A stretch of DNA of 64,000 nt, from positions 310,001 through 374,000 of the forward strand of contig OZ006978.1 in assembly GCA_963931155.1 (NCBI GenBank), written 5' to 3'. Under the pieces are notes generated by a model, which saw only the letters and a program-made list of their open reading frames with translations, was not told the origin of the DNA and searched no databases. Made by a program: the position numbers and the translations under genes. Shown one piece after another: positions 55,304 to 63,375 of this stretch (positions within the stretch are counted from its first letter, which is position 1; every line of letters begins with the position of its first letter). The DNA is from CALXVA01 sp944392465 (GTDB lineage Bacteria > Bacillota > Clostridia > TANB77 > CAG-508).

Positions 55304-56002
55304 TTATTCGACTTCTCTTGCCCATATAATTAATCTCATCTTTGTATCATCTGTACATGTTGATAAAGATAGTTCTCTTTTTCCGTTTGTATCTCTAGTC
55401 ATGTATTCTGAATCACTTGTACTTGTTTCATATTTTTTATATATTTCATATGTAATTTTTCTTCCAGTATTATCTGTTATGTATATTTTGTCACCATTTT
55501 CTAGTCTTTTATTATTTGAGAAGAATGTTCCGTTTCTATAGTTATGCCCAACTAAAACTGTATTTCCTGGCTCATTTAAATCTATAGTTCCTGGGTACAT
55601 TTTAACAATAGCTACATTCATTGCATTTATACTCATTTCATAATCTGCTACTATTGGATATTTTACATCTGTTTCTGGTATTTCAATTGTACCTATAACA
55701 TCATATCCCATGTATTGAACTCCAGATCCTCCATTAGACGATTGCTGTGTACTTCCATCTTGTCCTATTCCATTTACATCTATAGATCCCGATAGACCAT
55801 TTATATCTAAAACATTTCCCTGTGGCAATGATGCTATCTGGTTCATTTGATCTTCAAATTCTTTTACTGCATCTCCTGCAGCCCTTTCTATATAATATTT
55901 TCTATAAACATCTATTCCAAAATATATAAGTAGACCTACAATTGCAATTATAACTAAGACCAACACTATAGTTAAGGATTTGCTATATCTATTTTTACCC
56001 AT
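55304..56002 (-). CDS. Sortase
   Basis: A 232-residue membrane-anchored transpeptidase. One N-terminal membrane segment (LTIVLVLVIIAIVGLLIYFG) is followed by a linker and the sortase fold. The catalytic His is in VLVGHNYRNGTFF, the Cys in LSLSTCTDD and the Arg in RLIIWARE. It joins LPXTG proteins to the cell wall; the LPQTG protein at 49679 is a likely substrate. The subclass (B- or D-like) is not certain from the sequence. Start ATG behind AGGGAGGAAAAGAT. Confidence 0.92.
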   Translation of the reverse strand: MGKNRYSKSLTIVLVLVIIAIVGLLIYFGIDVYRKYYIERAAGDAVKEFEDQMNQIASLPQGNVLDINGLSGSIDVNGIGQDGSTQQSSNGGSGVQYMGYDVIGTIEIPETDVKYPIVADYEMSINAMNVAIVKMYPGTIDLNEPGNTVLVGHNYRNGTFFSNNKRLENGDKIYITDNTGRKITYEIYKKYETSTSDSEYMTRDTNGKRELSLSTCTDDTKMRLIIWAREVE

Positions 56003-56166
56003 ATCTTTTCCTCCCTTGTTACTTTATCTACATATAATATATTATAACATAATTTTTGCAGATTTTCTACCCTTTTGTTTTTTAGTTTTTATTATTTTTT
56101 CTTTGGGCTATATGTTTATATCTACATTTAATTTTCTACTTATTTAATAATTTATAAACTATAATT

Positions 56167-56514
56167 TTAACCAACAATCTTTGGACCTAATGTCTTTCCT
56201 GCTAGAATATGGAAGTGTAAATGCATTACTTCTTGTCCTGAATCCTTTCCACAATTTGTTATTACTCTAAAGCCCTTTTCGGCAAAACCTTGGTCTTTTG
56301 CTATTTTATTTATAACTTTATAAATATGTGCTACTATTTCCATTTCTTCATCTTTTAAATCTAGTACTTTCTCTACGTGTTTTTTTGGTACTACCAATAT
56401 ATGAATTGGTGCAGCTGGGTTTACATCGTTAAATGCAATAACTTTTTCATCTTCGTATACAATTGTAGATGGTACTTCTTTATTAATTATTTTACAAAAA
56501 ATACAATTTTCCAT
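56167..56514 (-). CDS. HIT-family nucleotide hydrolase (HinT-like)
   Basis: A 115-residue HIT protein. It begins with CIFCKIINKEVPS (zinc-type Cys pair), has AFNDVNPAAPIHILVVPKKH and the catalytic HLHFHILAGK. HinT-like enzymes hydrolyse adenosine phosphoramidates. Length is normal. It is separated from alaS by a repeat element, so the two are probably transcribed together or the gene has its own promoter. Confidence 0.93.
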   Translation of the reverse strand: MENCIFCKIINKEVPSTIVYEDEKVIAFNDVNPAAPIHILVVPKKHVEKVLDLKDEEMEIVAHIYKVINKIAKDQGFAEKGFRVITNCGKDSGQEVMHLHFHILAGKTLGPKIVG

Positions 56515-56578
56515 TATAATATCCTTTCTATATTAACGTTTATACTAATATATCTTTTCTAAATAAGTAGTTTTTTAA

Positions 56579-56633
56579 CCTGTCCCCAAAAGTGACAACT
56601 TTGGCGCAAAAGAGCCTGTCCCTTTAAGTGACA
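56579..56633 (+). repeat. 36-nt repeat element, copy 6
   Basis: CCTGTCCCC, then AAAAGTGACAACTTTGGCGC, then GAGCCTGTCCC, ending TTAAGTGACA directly at the alaS stop (TAA on the minus strand at 56636-56634). Confidence 0.88.
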
Positions 56634-58388
56634 TTATTCTAAAATTGCTTTTATCCTTCTTACTCCTGCTGAGCTTGATTCTTCTTTTTTTATTTTAAAA
56701 TGTCCTAATTCTCCTGTATGAGTAACATGTGGCCCACCGCATATTTCTTTACTGAAGTCTCCTATTGTGTATACTTTTACTTTGTCTCCATATTTATTTT
56801 CAAATAGTCCCATTGCTCCAGATTTTTTTGCTTCTTCTAATGTCATTTCTTCACAGGTTACTGGCAAATCTCTTTGTATTTGTTCATTTACTATATCCTC
56901 TACTTTTTGTAATTGTTCTTTTGTCATTTTTTCTGAATGTGAAAAGTCAAATCTTAATCTTTCTGTTGTTATGTTTGATCCTCTTTGTTTTGCATGTTCT
57001 CCTAATACTATTTGTAATGCTTTATGAAGTAGGTGTGTTGCTGTGTGGTAAGCTATTGTTTTTTCGTTTTGTTCTGCTAATCCACCTTTAAATTTTTGTT
57101 CACTTCCCATTCTAGATTTTTCTTGGTGTGCTTTAAATAGTTTGTCAAATTCTGAATTGTCTATTTCGAATCCTTGCTCTTTTGCTAAATCTGCTGTGAT
57201 TTCTGGCGGAAATCCATATGTTTCATATAATTTGAATATAGTTTGTCCATCTATAACATTTTTATTTTCGGCTTTTGCTTTATTAATTGCTTTTTCAAAT
57301 TCTTTTTCTCCATGTGCTAATGTTTTTATGAACTTATTTTTTTCTTCTATTATTACTTGTTTAATAGTATCTCTATTTTTTTCAAGTTCTGGATACATTT
57401 CTTTTAATATATCAATATTTAGCTCAATAAGGTTTTCTAATTCATTTAAATCAATTTGTAATTTATTCAAATGTCTTGACATTCTTCTTATTAACTTTCT
57501 TAGTACATACCCTCTATCTATATTAGAAGGTCTTCCTCCATCTGCTATTACCATCATACTTGCACGTAAATGCTCTGCTACTATTCTTCTGCTTTCTATA
57601 CTATCGTTTTTTGCAAGTTCTTTTAATTTATTCATAACTGGTTCAAAAAGTTCTGTATCAAATGGTGTTTCTTTTCCTTGTAATAGCATTGCCATTCTTT
57701 CTAATCCAAGTCCTGTATCTACATTGTGTTGTTTTAATTTTTCATATTTTCCATCTTTTGTTTTGTAATATTCCATAAATACATTATTCCAAATTTCAAC
57801 ATATTTTCCACAATCACAAGATGGCTGACAATCAGGTGAGCATGCTGGCTTTCCTGTATCATAAAACATTTCTGTATCTGGTCCACAAGGTCCTTCTTCT
57901 CCTGCTATCCACCAGTTGTCATCTTTCCCATAATAATATATTCTATTTTCTGGTATTCCTGCTTTTTTCCAACATTCTGCTGTTACTTCATCTCTTGGAG
58001 CATCTTCATCTCCTGCAAAACATGTTACTGATAATCTTTCTACTGGTATTTGTAATTCTTTTGTTAAAAATTCAAAACTCATTGCTATAGATTCTTCTTT
58101 AAAATAATCTCCCAAAGACCAGTTTCCAAGCATTTCAAAATATGTTAAATGCCTGTTATCTCCAACTTCATCTATATCGTTAGTCCTTAAACATTTCTGA
58201 TAATCTGTAAGACGTGTACCTTCTGGATGTTTTTCTCCTAATAAATATGGAACTAATGGTTGCATACCAGCTGTTGTAAATAATACTGATGGATCATTTT
58301 CTGGTATTAATGGTGCACTTGGTATTATTTTATGTCCATGTCTTTCAAAAAATTTTAAGTACTTATTTCTAATTTCTATTGCCTTCAT
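56634..58388 (-). CDS. alaS: Alanyl-tRNA synthetase, short form lacking the C-terminal domain
   Basis: Charges tRNA-Ala. The 584-residue protein contains the catalytic domain (RNKYLKFFERHGHKIIPSAP; LFTTAGMQPLVPYLLG), the tRNA-recognition helices and the editing domain with its zinc residues (HTATHLLHKAL; ICGGPHVTHTGE). It stops right after SSSAGVRRIKAILE, where standard AlaRS (~870 residues) continues into the DHHA1/C-Ala part. The stop codon touches a 36-nt repeat and no remnant of a lost C-terminus is seen downstream. Short AlaRS forms exist in some lineages, so it may be natural. ATG behind AGGGGAATATAA. Confidence 0.93.
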   Translation of the reverse strand: MKAIEIRNKYLKFFERHGHKIIPSAPLIPENDPSVLFTTAGMQPLVPYLLGEKHPEGTRLTDYQKCLRTNDIDEVGDNRHLTYFEMLGNWSLGDYFKEESIAMSFEFLTKELQIPVERLSVTCFAGDEDAPRDEVTAECWKKAGIPENRIYYYGKDDNWWIAGEEGPCGPDTEMFYDTGKPACSPDCQPSCDCGKYVEIWNNVFMEYYKTKDGKYEKLKQHNVDTGLGLERMAMLLQGKETPFDTELFEPVMNKLKELAKNDSIESRRIVAEHLRASMMVIADGGRPSNIDRGYVLRKLIRRMSRHLNKLQIDLNELENLIELNIDILKEMYPELEKNRDTIKQVIIEEKNKFIKTLAHGEKEFEKAINKAKAENKNVIDGQTIFKLYETYGFPPEITADLAKEQGFEIDNSEFDKLFKAHQEKSRMGSEQKFKGGLAEQNEKTIAYHTATHLLHKALQIVLGEHAKQRGSNITTERLRFDFSHSEKMTKEQLQKVEDIVNEQIQRDLPVTCEEMTLEEAKKSGAMGLFENKYGDKVKVYTIGDFSKEICGGPHVTHTGELGHFKIKKEESSSAGVRRIKAILE

Positions 58389-58488
58389 TTATATTCCCCT
58401 ATTCTTTTTTTACATAATTTTAGATATATTGAATTATATTACATTATTCGTTAAAAATCAATACTTTCAGAAGCTTTTAATAAGTTTA

Positions 58489-58548
58489 AAAGAATTCTAT
58501 ATGTGAAAATAACTAAGTTTGTAATTTTCATATAGAATCCTTTTTATT
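58489..58548. terminator. Hairpin terminator downstream of spoVM
   Basis: AGAATTCTATATG pairs with CATATAGAATCC, extended by GAAAAT/ATTTTC. T-rich on both sides. Confidence 0.65.
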
Positions 58549-58554
58549 TTGTTC

Positions 58555-58635
58555 TTATGTATTATCTTTTATTCCAAATATCAATTTTACAAATCCTCTT
58601 AAGAATTTAGGTACTTTTTTTACAATAATAGTCAT
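58555..58635 (-). CDS. spoVM: Stage V sporulation protein M
   Basis: A 26-codon ORF reading MTIIVKKVPKFLRGFVKLIF plus GIKDNT. SpoVM of Bacillus subtilis is also 26 residues and shares the KxPKFLxGxVxxxxG pattern as I remember it. It is an amphipathic helix that recognises the positive curvature of the forespore membrane and anchors the coat base. The ribosome-binding site AAGGAGGG sits 10 bases before this ATG; the earlier ATG nine bases upstream is too close to it. A small membrane-protein gene precedes it on the same strand. Confidence 0.85.
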   Translation of the reverse strand: MTIIVKKVPKFLRGFVKLIFGIKDNT

Positions 58636-58669
58636 TTTTTTCATTCCCTCCTTAGCACGTATTCTTTAT

Positions 58670-58819
58670 TTAACAACAAAGCCACATAAACCCAACTGCC
58701 ACTATAACTATTCCTATTACAAATAGCCAACCAGCTGTAGGAAGCAATAATACAAGTAGCATTCCTAGTCCTAACCCTATTAAACAAACTGCTATTGTTT
58801 TCTTTAATACTCTTAACAT
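58670..58819 (-). CDS. Small two-segment membrane protein
   Basis: A 49-residue ORF with two hydrophobic segments (TIAVCLIGLGLGMLLVLLL and WLFVIGIVIVAVGFMWL) joined by PTAG and ending in two Cys. The RBS GGAGGTAATAG is strong. It lies 34 bases upstream of spoVM on the same strand, so a sporulation role is possible but not shown. Confidence 0.75.
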   Translation of the reverse strand: MLRVLKKTIAVCLIGLGLGMLLVLLLPTAGWLFVIGIVIVAVGFMWLCC

Positions 58820-58922
58820 TCTATTACCTCCTACTCTTTATATATTATATTTTTATTTTAATTAATTTGTTACCACTTTATGTTATTTTCAATTGTATAT
58901 ACCTTTTAAAGTCTTACATAAT

Positions 58923-58951
58923 TTGATTTTTTTTTAAAAATTTGGTATAAT
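58923..58951 (+). promoter_or_regulatory. Sigma-A promoter of the GC-rich ORF at 58989
   Basis: TTGATT, 17 bases, TATAAT. It is AT-rich like the host, unlike the ORF it drives. Confidence 0.7.
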
Positions 58952-58988
58952 ATATTTTACAATACAATTCAATAAGGAGGTTTTCATC

Positions 58989-59195
58989 ATGTTGATCAAC
59001 ATCATTCTGGCACTGGTTGTGGCTTTCTGGCTCATCTCCAACATCATCATCACGGTAGTTATCTATCGGACGGACGGCTCCTTCTCTCAGAACTGGGAGC
59101 AGGAGGTTGTTGATGATCAGGAAGGAAAGATTGGACGTTTCTTCATGAAGCTGTTCTATTTCATTCCCACAATCGCCTCCGCCATCGTGAAGTAA
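58989..59195 (+). CDS. GC-rich small membrane ORF of foreign composition
   Basis: A 68-residue product of unknown function: one N-terminal hydrophobic segment (INIILALVVAFWLISNIIIT), then VVIYRTDGSFSQNWEQEVVD and a C-terminal amphipathic part with FFMKLFYFIP. Codons are GC-rich (CTG, ATC, GTG, TCC), unlike its neighbours. It contains TAT-CGG-ACG, the only in-frame CGG I found in any gene that reads through without a shift. It has a good RBS (AAGGAGGTTTTCATC), a promoter and its own terminator, a solo cassette like the 14484 ORF. Origin by transfer is likely; whether it is made correctly in this host is open. Confidence 0.72.
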   Translation: MLINIILALVVAFWLISNIIITVVIYRTDGSFSQNWEQEVVDDQEGKIGRFFMKLFYFIPTIASAIVK

Positions 59196-59213
59196 CTCCA
59201 CACGGTGGTTATC

Positions 59214-59241
59214 AGGGTCTCACTCGAGGCCCGCCTTTTTA
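59214..59241 (+). terminator. Terminator of the GC-rich ORF
   Basis: GGGTCTC and GAGGCCC pair (one G-U) around ACTC, then GCCTTTTTATTT. Confidence 0.85.
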
Positions 59242-59314
59242 TTTATATACCTTGAAAAAATTATCTTTTTGTGATTTAATTACAATAATTTATTAAATAT
59301 AGGAGATAATTATT

Positions 59315-59965
59315 ATGAAAAAAAATGAAGCAATATATATAATAGATAAATTAAAAGAAACTTATCCAGATGCAAAATGTAGTTTGGATTTTACTACTCC
59401 TTTTGAAATGCTTGTTGCAGTTATTTTATCTGCTCAATGCACTGATGAAAGAGTAAATAAAACAACTCCTAATATTTTTAGTAAATATTCTACTCCAGAA
59501 GATTTTGTAAAAATACCTTTGGAAACTTTAGAACAACTTATACATCCCTGTGGTTTCTATAAGAATAAAGCAAAAAACATAAAGCTTACTGCTGAAAAAA
59601 TTGTTAATGAATTTAATGGAAATGTTCCAGATAATATGGATGATTTACTTTCTCTTCCTGGTGTTGGGAGAAAAACCGCAAATGTTGTGATGCTTGAAGC
59701 TTTTGGAAAGCCTCAAGGTATAGCTGTTGACACTCATGCTAATAGATTATCTAATAGAATTGGTTTTTCTGATAAGGATACTCCTGAAAAAATCGAACAA
59801 GATTTATTAAAATTATTTCCTTATGAATATTTAAAAGATGTTAATCATATTCTTATTTATCACGGAAGAGCTACATGTACTGCTAGATCACCAAAGTGTG
59901 AAAATTGCTCTATTAATTCATATTGTAAATATTATAAAAATTTAAGTAAAAACACTATCGATTAA
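59315..59965 (+). CDS. nth: Endonuclease III
   Basis: A base-excision repair glycosylase/AP lyase that removes oxidised pyrimidines. The 216-residue protein has the helix-hairpin-helix LPGVGRKTANVV with the catalytic Lys, the catalytic Asp in AVDTHANRLSNRIG, and the 4Fe-4S cluster Cys pattern C-x6-C-x2-C-x5-C (CTARSPKCENCSINSYC) near the C-terminus. ATG behind AGGAGATAATTATT. Confidence 0.97.
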   Translation: MKKNEAIYIIDKLKETYPDAKCSLDFTTPFEMLVAVILSAQCTDERVNKTTPNIFSKYSTPEDFVKIPLETLEQLIHPCGFYKNKAKNIKLTAEKIVNEFNGNVPDNMDDLLSLPGVGRKTANVVMLEAFGKPQGIAVDTHANRLSNRIGFSDKDTPEKIEQDLLKLFPYEYLKDVNHILIYHGRATCTARSPKCENCSINSYCKYYKNLSKNTID

Positions 59966-60074
59966 TCTTATGTATAACGGTCATCATTTATTTTTTAAAT
60001 TATTTAATTATTTTTAATTTTTTTGTATATTTGTTTTTTATCGCTCCATAATAATATTATGGGGTGGTTTTATT

Positions 60075-60200
60075 TTGACTAATATTAATTGTTCTTGTAA
60101 TTGCAAATATCAAGTAGATGGAAAATGTAATTTTGAGAATATAAAACCTCAAAAAATATCTTCTAAAAACAAAGAATGTATATATTTTTCGCCTAAATAA
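60075..60200 (+). CDS. Small cysteine-rich protein
   Basis: A 41-residue ORF starting with TTG behind GGGGTGG: MTNINCSCNCKYQVDGKCNF and ending KECIYFSPK. The spaced cysteines suggest metal binding. It resembles the short CxxxC proteins common in Clostridia that databases often mislabel as a dehydratase; I claim no function. It sits alone between nth and the bactofilin-like gene. Confidence 0.7.
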   Translation: MTNINCSCNCKYQVDGKCNFENIKPQKISSKNKECIYFSPK

Positions 60201-60203
60201 TTA

Positions 60204-60232
60204 TTGACAAATTTTATATTAAATTATATTAT
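60204..60232 (+). promoter_or_regulatory. Sigma-A promoter of the bactofilin-like gene
   Basis: TTGACA, 17 bases, TATTAT, just after the small Cys-rich ORF. Confidence 0.75.
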
Positions 60233-60259
60233 ATTTTTATGTTTTAAGGAGGGATTTTT

Positions 60260-61438
60260 TTGAAAACTAATTTTTTTAAAAGGGCTTTTCTATGCCTATT
60301 ACTAATATTTTTAGTTCTATCTTCAAGTGTTGTTTTTGCAACTGATAATAATGAAGTTACTACCACTAAAGCTCCAGAACCAAGAACAGTTGAAGATGAG
60401 CAAACTGGTGTAAGTGCCATATCTGCTACACCGGATTCAAATAATACATATTCATCAGATTTGTTTTTGTATAATACAAATGTAGAATTATCTAACACAG
60501 TTGATGGAAATGTTGCTATCTATGCTCAAAATGCTAATATTACAGGAGTTGTACAAGGTGATGTATTAGTTGTAGCAAATTCTATAACAATATCTGAAGA
60601 TGCAATGATTTATGGCAATTTATTTGCTCTTGCTCCTAATTTGAAAATTGCAGGTGTTGTATCAGATGTATTTGGTCTTACTAATAATTTTACATTAGAA
60701 GAAACTGGTAGAATTGCTAGAAATTTAAATATATTAGCACGAAATGCTACTTTAAATGGAAAAGTTTCTAGAAATGTAAATATCAATACTACTAAAATAG
60801 CATTTCCAGAAAATTCTGAAGAACCAATAATTGGTGGTAATCTTAACTATTGGTCTAGTGCAGAAATAAATATTCCAGAAGGTGTTGTTAGTGGAGAAAC
60901 AAAATATACTTCAACAGCCACAAAGCAAACTACTGAAAATATTATCTCTTCTGCAATTTCTACTGTTGTTACAGGTCTTGTTTTATCTTTTGCTATTATA
61001 ATGTTATCTTTATGGATTGCTCCAGAATTTAAAAACAGATTGGGTATAATGATTAAAACTCATTCTATAAAAAGCTTTTTAATAGGTCTTTTAATTGCTT
61101 TTGCAGTAATTGTAGGTTCAATATTCTTATTACTATTTACTGCAGGTTTGGGAGGAACTATAGCAATTTGTTTACTAGGATTATTAATAATAGCTTATGC
61201 AGTTTCTGGCACAATATTTGCAATGGGAATTGCTAAACTTATTACAGATAAACTAAAACTTACCAAAAAGACACCTTTTGTATTATTTTCACTTTTAGTA
61301 GTGTTAATCGTTTCTTTATTAAAATTTATTCCAACTATAGGTGGAGTTATTAATATATTAACTTCATTAGTTGGTTTAGGTATGCTAGGCATGAATTTTT
61401 ATAAAAGAAAAAATTTATATGAAGAAACTGAAAATTAA
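60260..61438 (+). CDS. Secreted polymer-forming (bactofilin-like) membrane protein
   Basis: A 392-residue protein. It has an N-terminal signal sequence (FLCLLLIFLVLSSSVVFA), a beta-solenoid part (about 60-200) made of short repeats such as DGNVAIYAQNANITGVVQGD and ISEDAMIYGNLFALAP, typical of polymer-forming/bactofilin domains, and four to five C-terminal membrane segments (about 230-385). The solenoid would lie outside the membrane. A role in envelope structure is plausible. Start TTG behind AAGGAGGG at good spacing. Convergent with pyrG. Confidence 0.8.
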   Translation: MKTNFFKRAFLCLLLIFLVLSSSVVFATDNNEVTTTKAPEPRTVEDEQTGVSAISATPDSNNTYSSDLFLYNTNVELSNTVDGNVAIYAQNANITGVVQGDVLVVANSITISEDAMIYGNLFALAPNLKIAGVVSDVFGLTNNFTLEETGRIARNLNILARNATLNGKVSRNVNINTTKIAFPENSEEPIIGGNLNYWSSAEINIPEGVVSGETKYTSTATKQTTENIISSAISTVVTGLVLSFAIIMLSLWIAPEFKNRLGIMIKTHSIKSFLIGLLIAFAVIVGSIFLLLFTAGLGGTIAICLLGLLIIAYAVSGTIFAMGIAKLITDKLKLTKKTPFVLFSLLVVLIVSLLKFIPTIGGVINILTSLVGLGMLGMNFYKRKNLYEETEN

Positions 61439-61495
61439 AGAATGAATTTTTTATAGATGATAAAATTTATTGTACATTCAATATTTAATTTTGAA

Positions 61496-61529
61496 AAATG
61501 GTTTAGTAGAAATACTAAACCATTTTATA
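61496..61529. terminator. Bidirectional terminator before pyrG end
   Basis: AAATGGTTTAGTA and TACTAAACCATTT pair around GAAA, between the convergent 60260 gene and pyrG. Confidence 0.8.
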
Positions 61530-63134
61530 TTATCTTTTTACTTTTTTTACTGCTTTTACTAACTCCACAAATAATGGTGCTGGCTTGTCCGGTCTTGATT
61601 TGAATTCTGGGTGAAATTGGCAAGCTATAAAATATGGGTGATTTTGTAATTCTATAATCTCAACTAACTCGCCATTTGGTGAAGTACCTGATACTTTAAG
61701 GCCTTTTTGTTCCATTTCTTCTCTGTATTTATTATTATATTCAAATCTATGTCTGTGCCTTTCTGCAATTTCTTCTGCTTTATATACTTTTTCTGCTAAA
61801 GAACCTTTCTTTATTACACATGGATAACTTCCAAGTCTCATTGTTCCACCTTTTTTTGTTACATCTTTTTGGTCATACATTATATGTATAACTGGATTTT
61901 CACAAATTTCATCAAACTCTTCTGAATTTGCATCATTTAACCCTAGTACATCTCTTGCAAATTCTACTACAGCCATTTGCATTCCTAAGCATATTCCAAG
62001 AAATGGCACTTTATTTTCTCTTGCATATTTAATTGCCTGAATTTTTCCTTCTATTCCTCTATTTCCAAATCCACCTGGTACTATTATACCATCACAACTT
62101 TTAAGTATTTCTTTTGCATTTTCTTTAGTTATTTTTTCTGCATCTATTAATTTTGCATTTACTTTAACATTATTTTCATAACCTGCATGATGCAAACTTT
62201 CTATAACTGATAAATATGAATCTTCTAATTTTATATATTTTCCAACAATGCCTATTGTTATTTCTTTATCAGCTAATTTTTTTATACGTTCGTTTAGTTC
62301 TTCCCAATTTTTATTATTCGGCTCAATGTTTTCTAAATGTAAGTGCTTGCATACTTCTTTTGCTAATCCTTCATTTTCTAACATAAGTGGTACTTCGTAC
62401 AAACAACTTGCTGTTTTATTAGCAATTACACTGTTCTTTCTTACATTACAAAATAGTGCAATTTTGTTTCTTAAATTATCTGGAATATCCACTTCTGTTC
62501 TACATACTAATATGTCTGGTTTTATTCCTAGTGATTGCAATTCTTTAACTGAATGTTGCGTTGGTTTTGATTTTAATTCATTTGAACCTGAAATATATGG
62601 TAGTAATGTTACATGAATAAATAGCACATCTTCTGGATTATTTTCTATTCCTACTTGCCTTATTGATTCAAGCATTGATAATCCTTCTATATCTCCTACC
62701 GTTCCTCCAATTTCTGTTATAACTATATCTACATCTTGTTTTTCAAAAGAATATATCTTTTCTTTTATTGCATTTGTAACATGTGGTATTACTTGTACAG
62801 TCTTTCCTAAATAATCCCCTCTTCTTTCTCTTTCAATAACTTCTTGATATATTTTTCCCATTGTAATGCTTGAATTTTTACTTAAACTAACATCTGTAAA
62901 TCTTTCATAATGTCCTAAATCTAAATCAGTTTCTGCACCATCATCTGTAACAAATACTTCCCCATGCTCATATGGACTCATTGTTCCTGGGTCTACATTT
63001 AGGTATGGATCAAATTTTTGATTAACTATTTTGTATCCTCTATTTTTTAATAACCTTCCTAATGAAGCTGCAGTTATACCTTTTCCAAGTCCTGATACAA
63101 CTCCTCCTGTAACAAAAATATACTTAGTTTTCAT
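61530..63134 (-). CDS. pyrG: CTP synthase
   Basis: Makes CTP from UTP with glutamine as nitrogen source. The 534-residue enzyme has the synthetase domain (VTGGVVSGLGKGITAASLG near residue 8-26; PYLNVDPGTMSPYEHGEVFV) and the class I glutaminase domain (GGFGNRGIEGKI; PFLGICLGMQMAVVEF with the catalytic Cys; HPEFKSRPDKP with the catalytic His and Glu). Complete. It is upstream of no operon partner here; a repeat element follows its start region. Confidence 0.97.
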   Translation of the reverse strand: MKTKYIFVTGGVVSGLGKGITAASLGRLLKNRGYKIVNQKFDPYLNVDPGTMSPYEHGEVFVTDDGAETDLDLGHYERFTDVSLSKNSSITMGKIYQEVIERERRGDYLGKTVQVIPHVTNAIKEKIYSFEKQDVDIVITEIGGTVGDIEGLSMLESIRQVGIENNPEDVLFIHVTLLPYISGSNELKSKPTQHSVKELQSLGIKPDILVCRTEVDIPDNLRNKIALFCNVRKNSVIANKTASCLYEVPLMLENEGLAKEVCKHLHLENIEPNNKNWEELNERIKKLADKEITIGIVGKYIKLEDSYLSVIESLHHAGYENNVKVNAKLIDAEKITKENAKEILKSCDGIIVPGGFGNRGIEGKIQAIKYARENKVPFLGICLGMQMAVVEFARDVLGLNDANSEEFDEICENPVIHIMYDQKDVTKKGGTMRLGSYPCVIKKGSLAEKVYKAEEIAERHRHRFEYNNKYREEMEQKGLKVSGTSPNGELVEIIELQNHPYFIACQFHPEFKSRPDKPAPLFVELVKAVKKVKR

Positions 63135-63159
63135 TTATTTACCAATCCTTTCCAAAAAA

Positions 63160-63292
63160 GAACCAAATCACAAAGTTTTTCTTTGTTCTTACCGATTTAG
63201 GTTTCTTACTATAGATTGAGAAATCCAAAAGGCAACGGCGATTATAACTCTTTATCTAATAGGAAAAACGGATTTTCCTACTAAATAAAAAA
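63160..63292. repeat. Structured intergenic repeat B, copy 3
   Basis: The most divergent copy: GAACCAAATCACAAAG pairs loosely with TTTCTTTGTTC, GGTTTCT pairs with AGAAATCC with the same bulged T as copies 1 and 2, then the core GGCAACGGCGATTATAAC and the hairpin TAATAGGAAAA/TTTTCCTACTA. It lies between pyrG and rpe. Confidence 0.72.
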
Positions 63293-63295
63293 AAA

Positions 63296-63346
63296 TAGAT
63301 TAAAAAAAATAATCGCCAAAATTGGTTTTTTTTTAATCTACTATGT
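63296..63346 (-). terminator. Terminator downstream of rpe
   Basis: Minus strand: AGATTAAAAAAAA pairs with TTTTTTTTAATCT and runs into a T tract. Confidence 0.65.
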
Positions 63347-63375
63347 TCTTTAACTATGTCTGTATCTTATCATAT

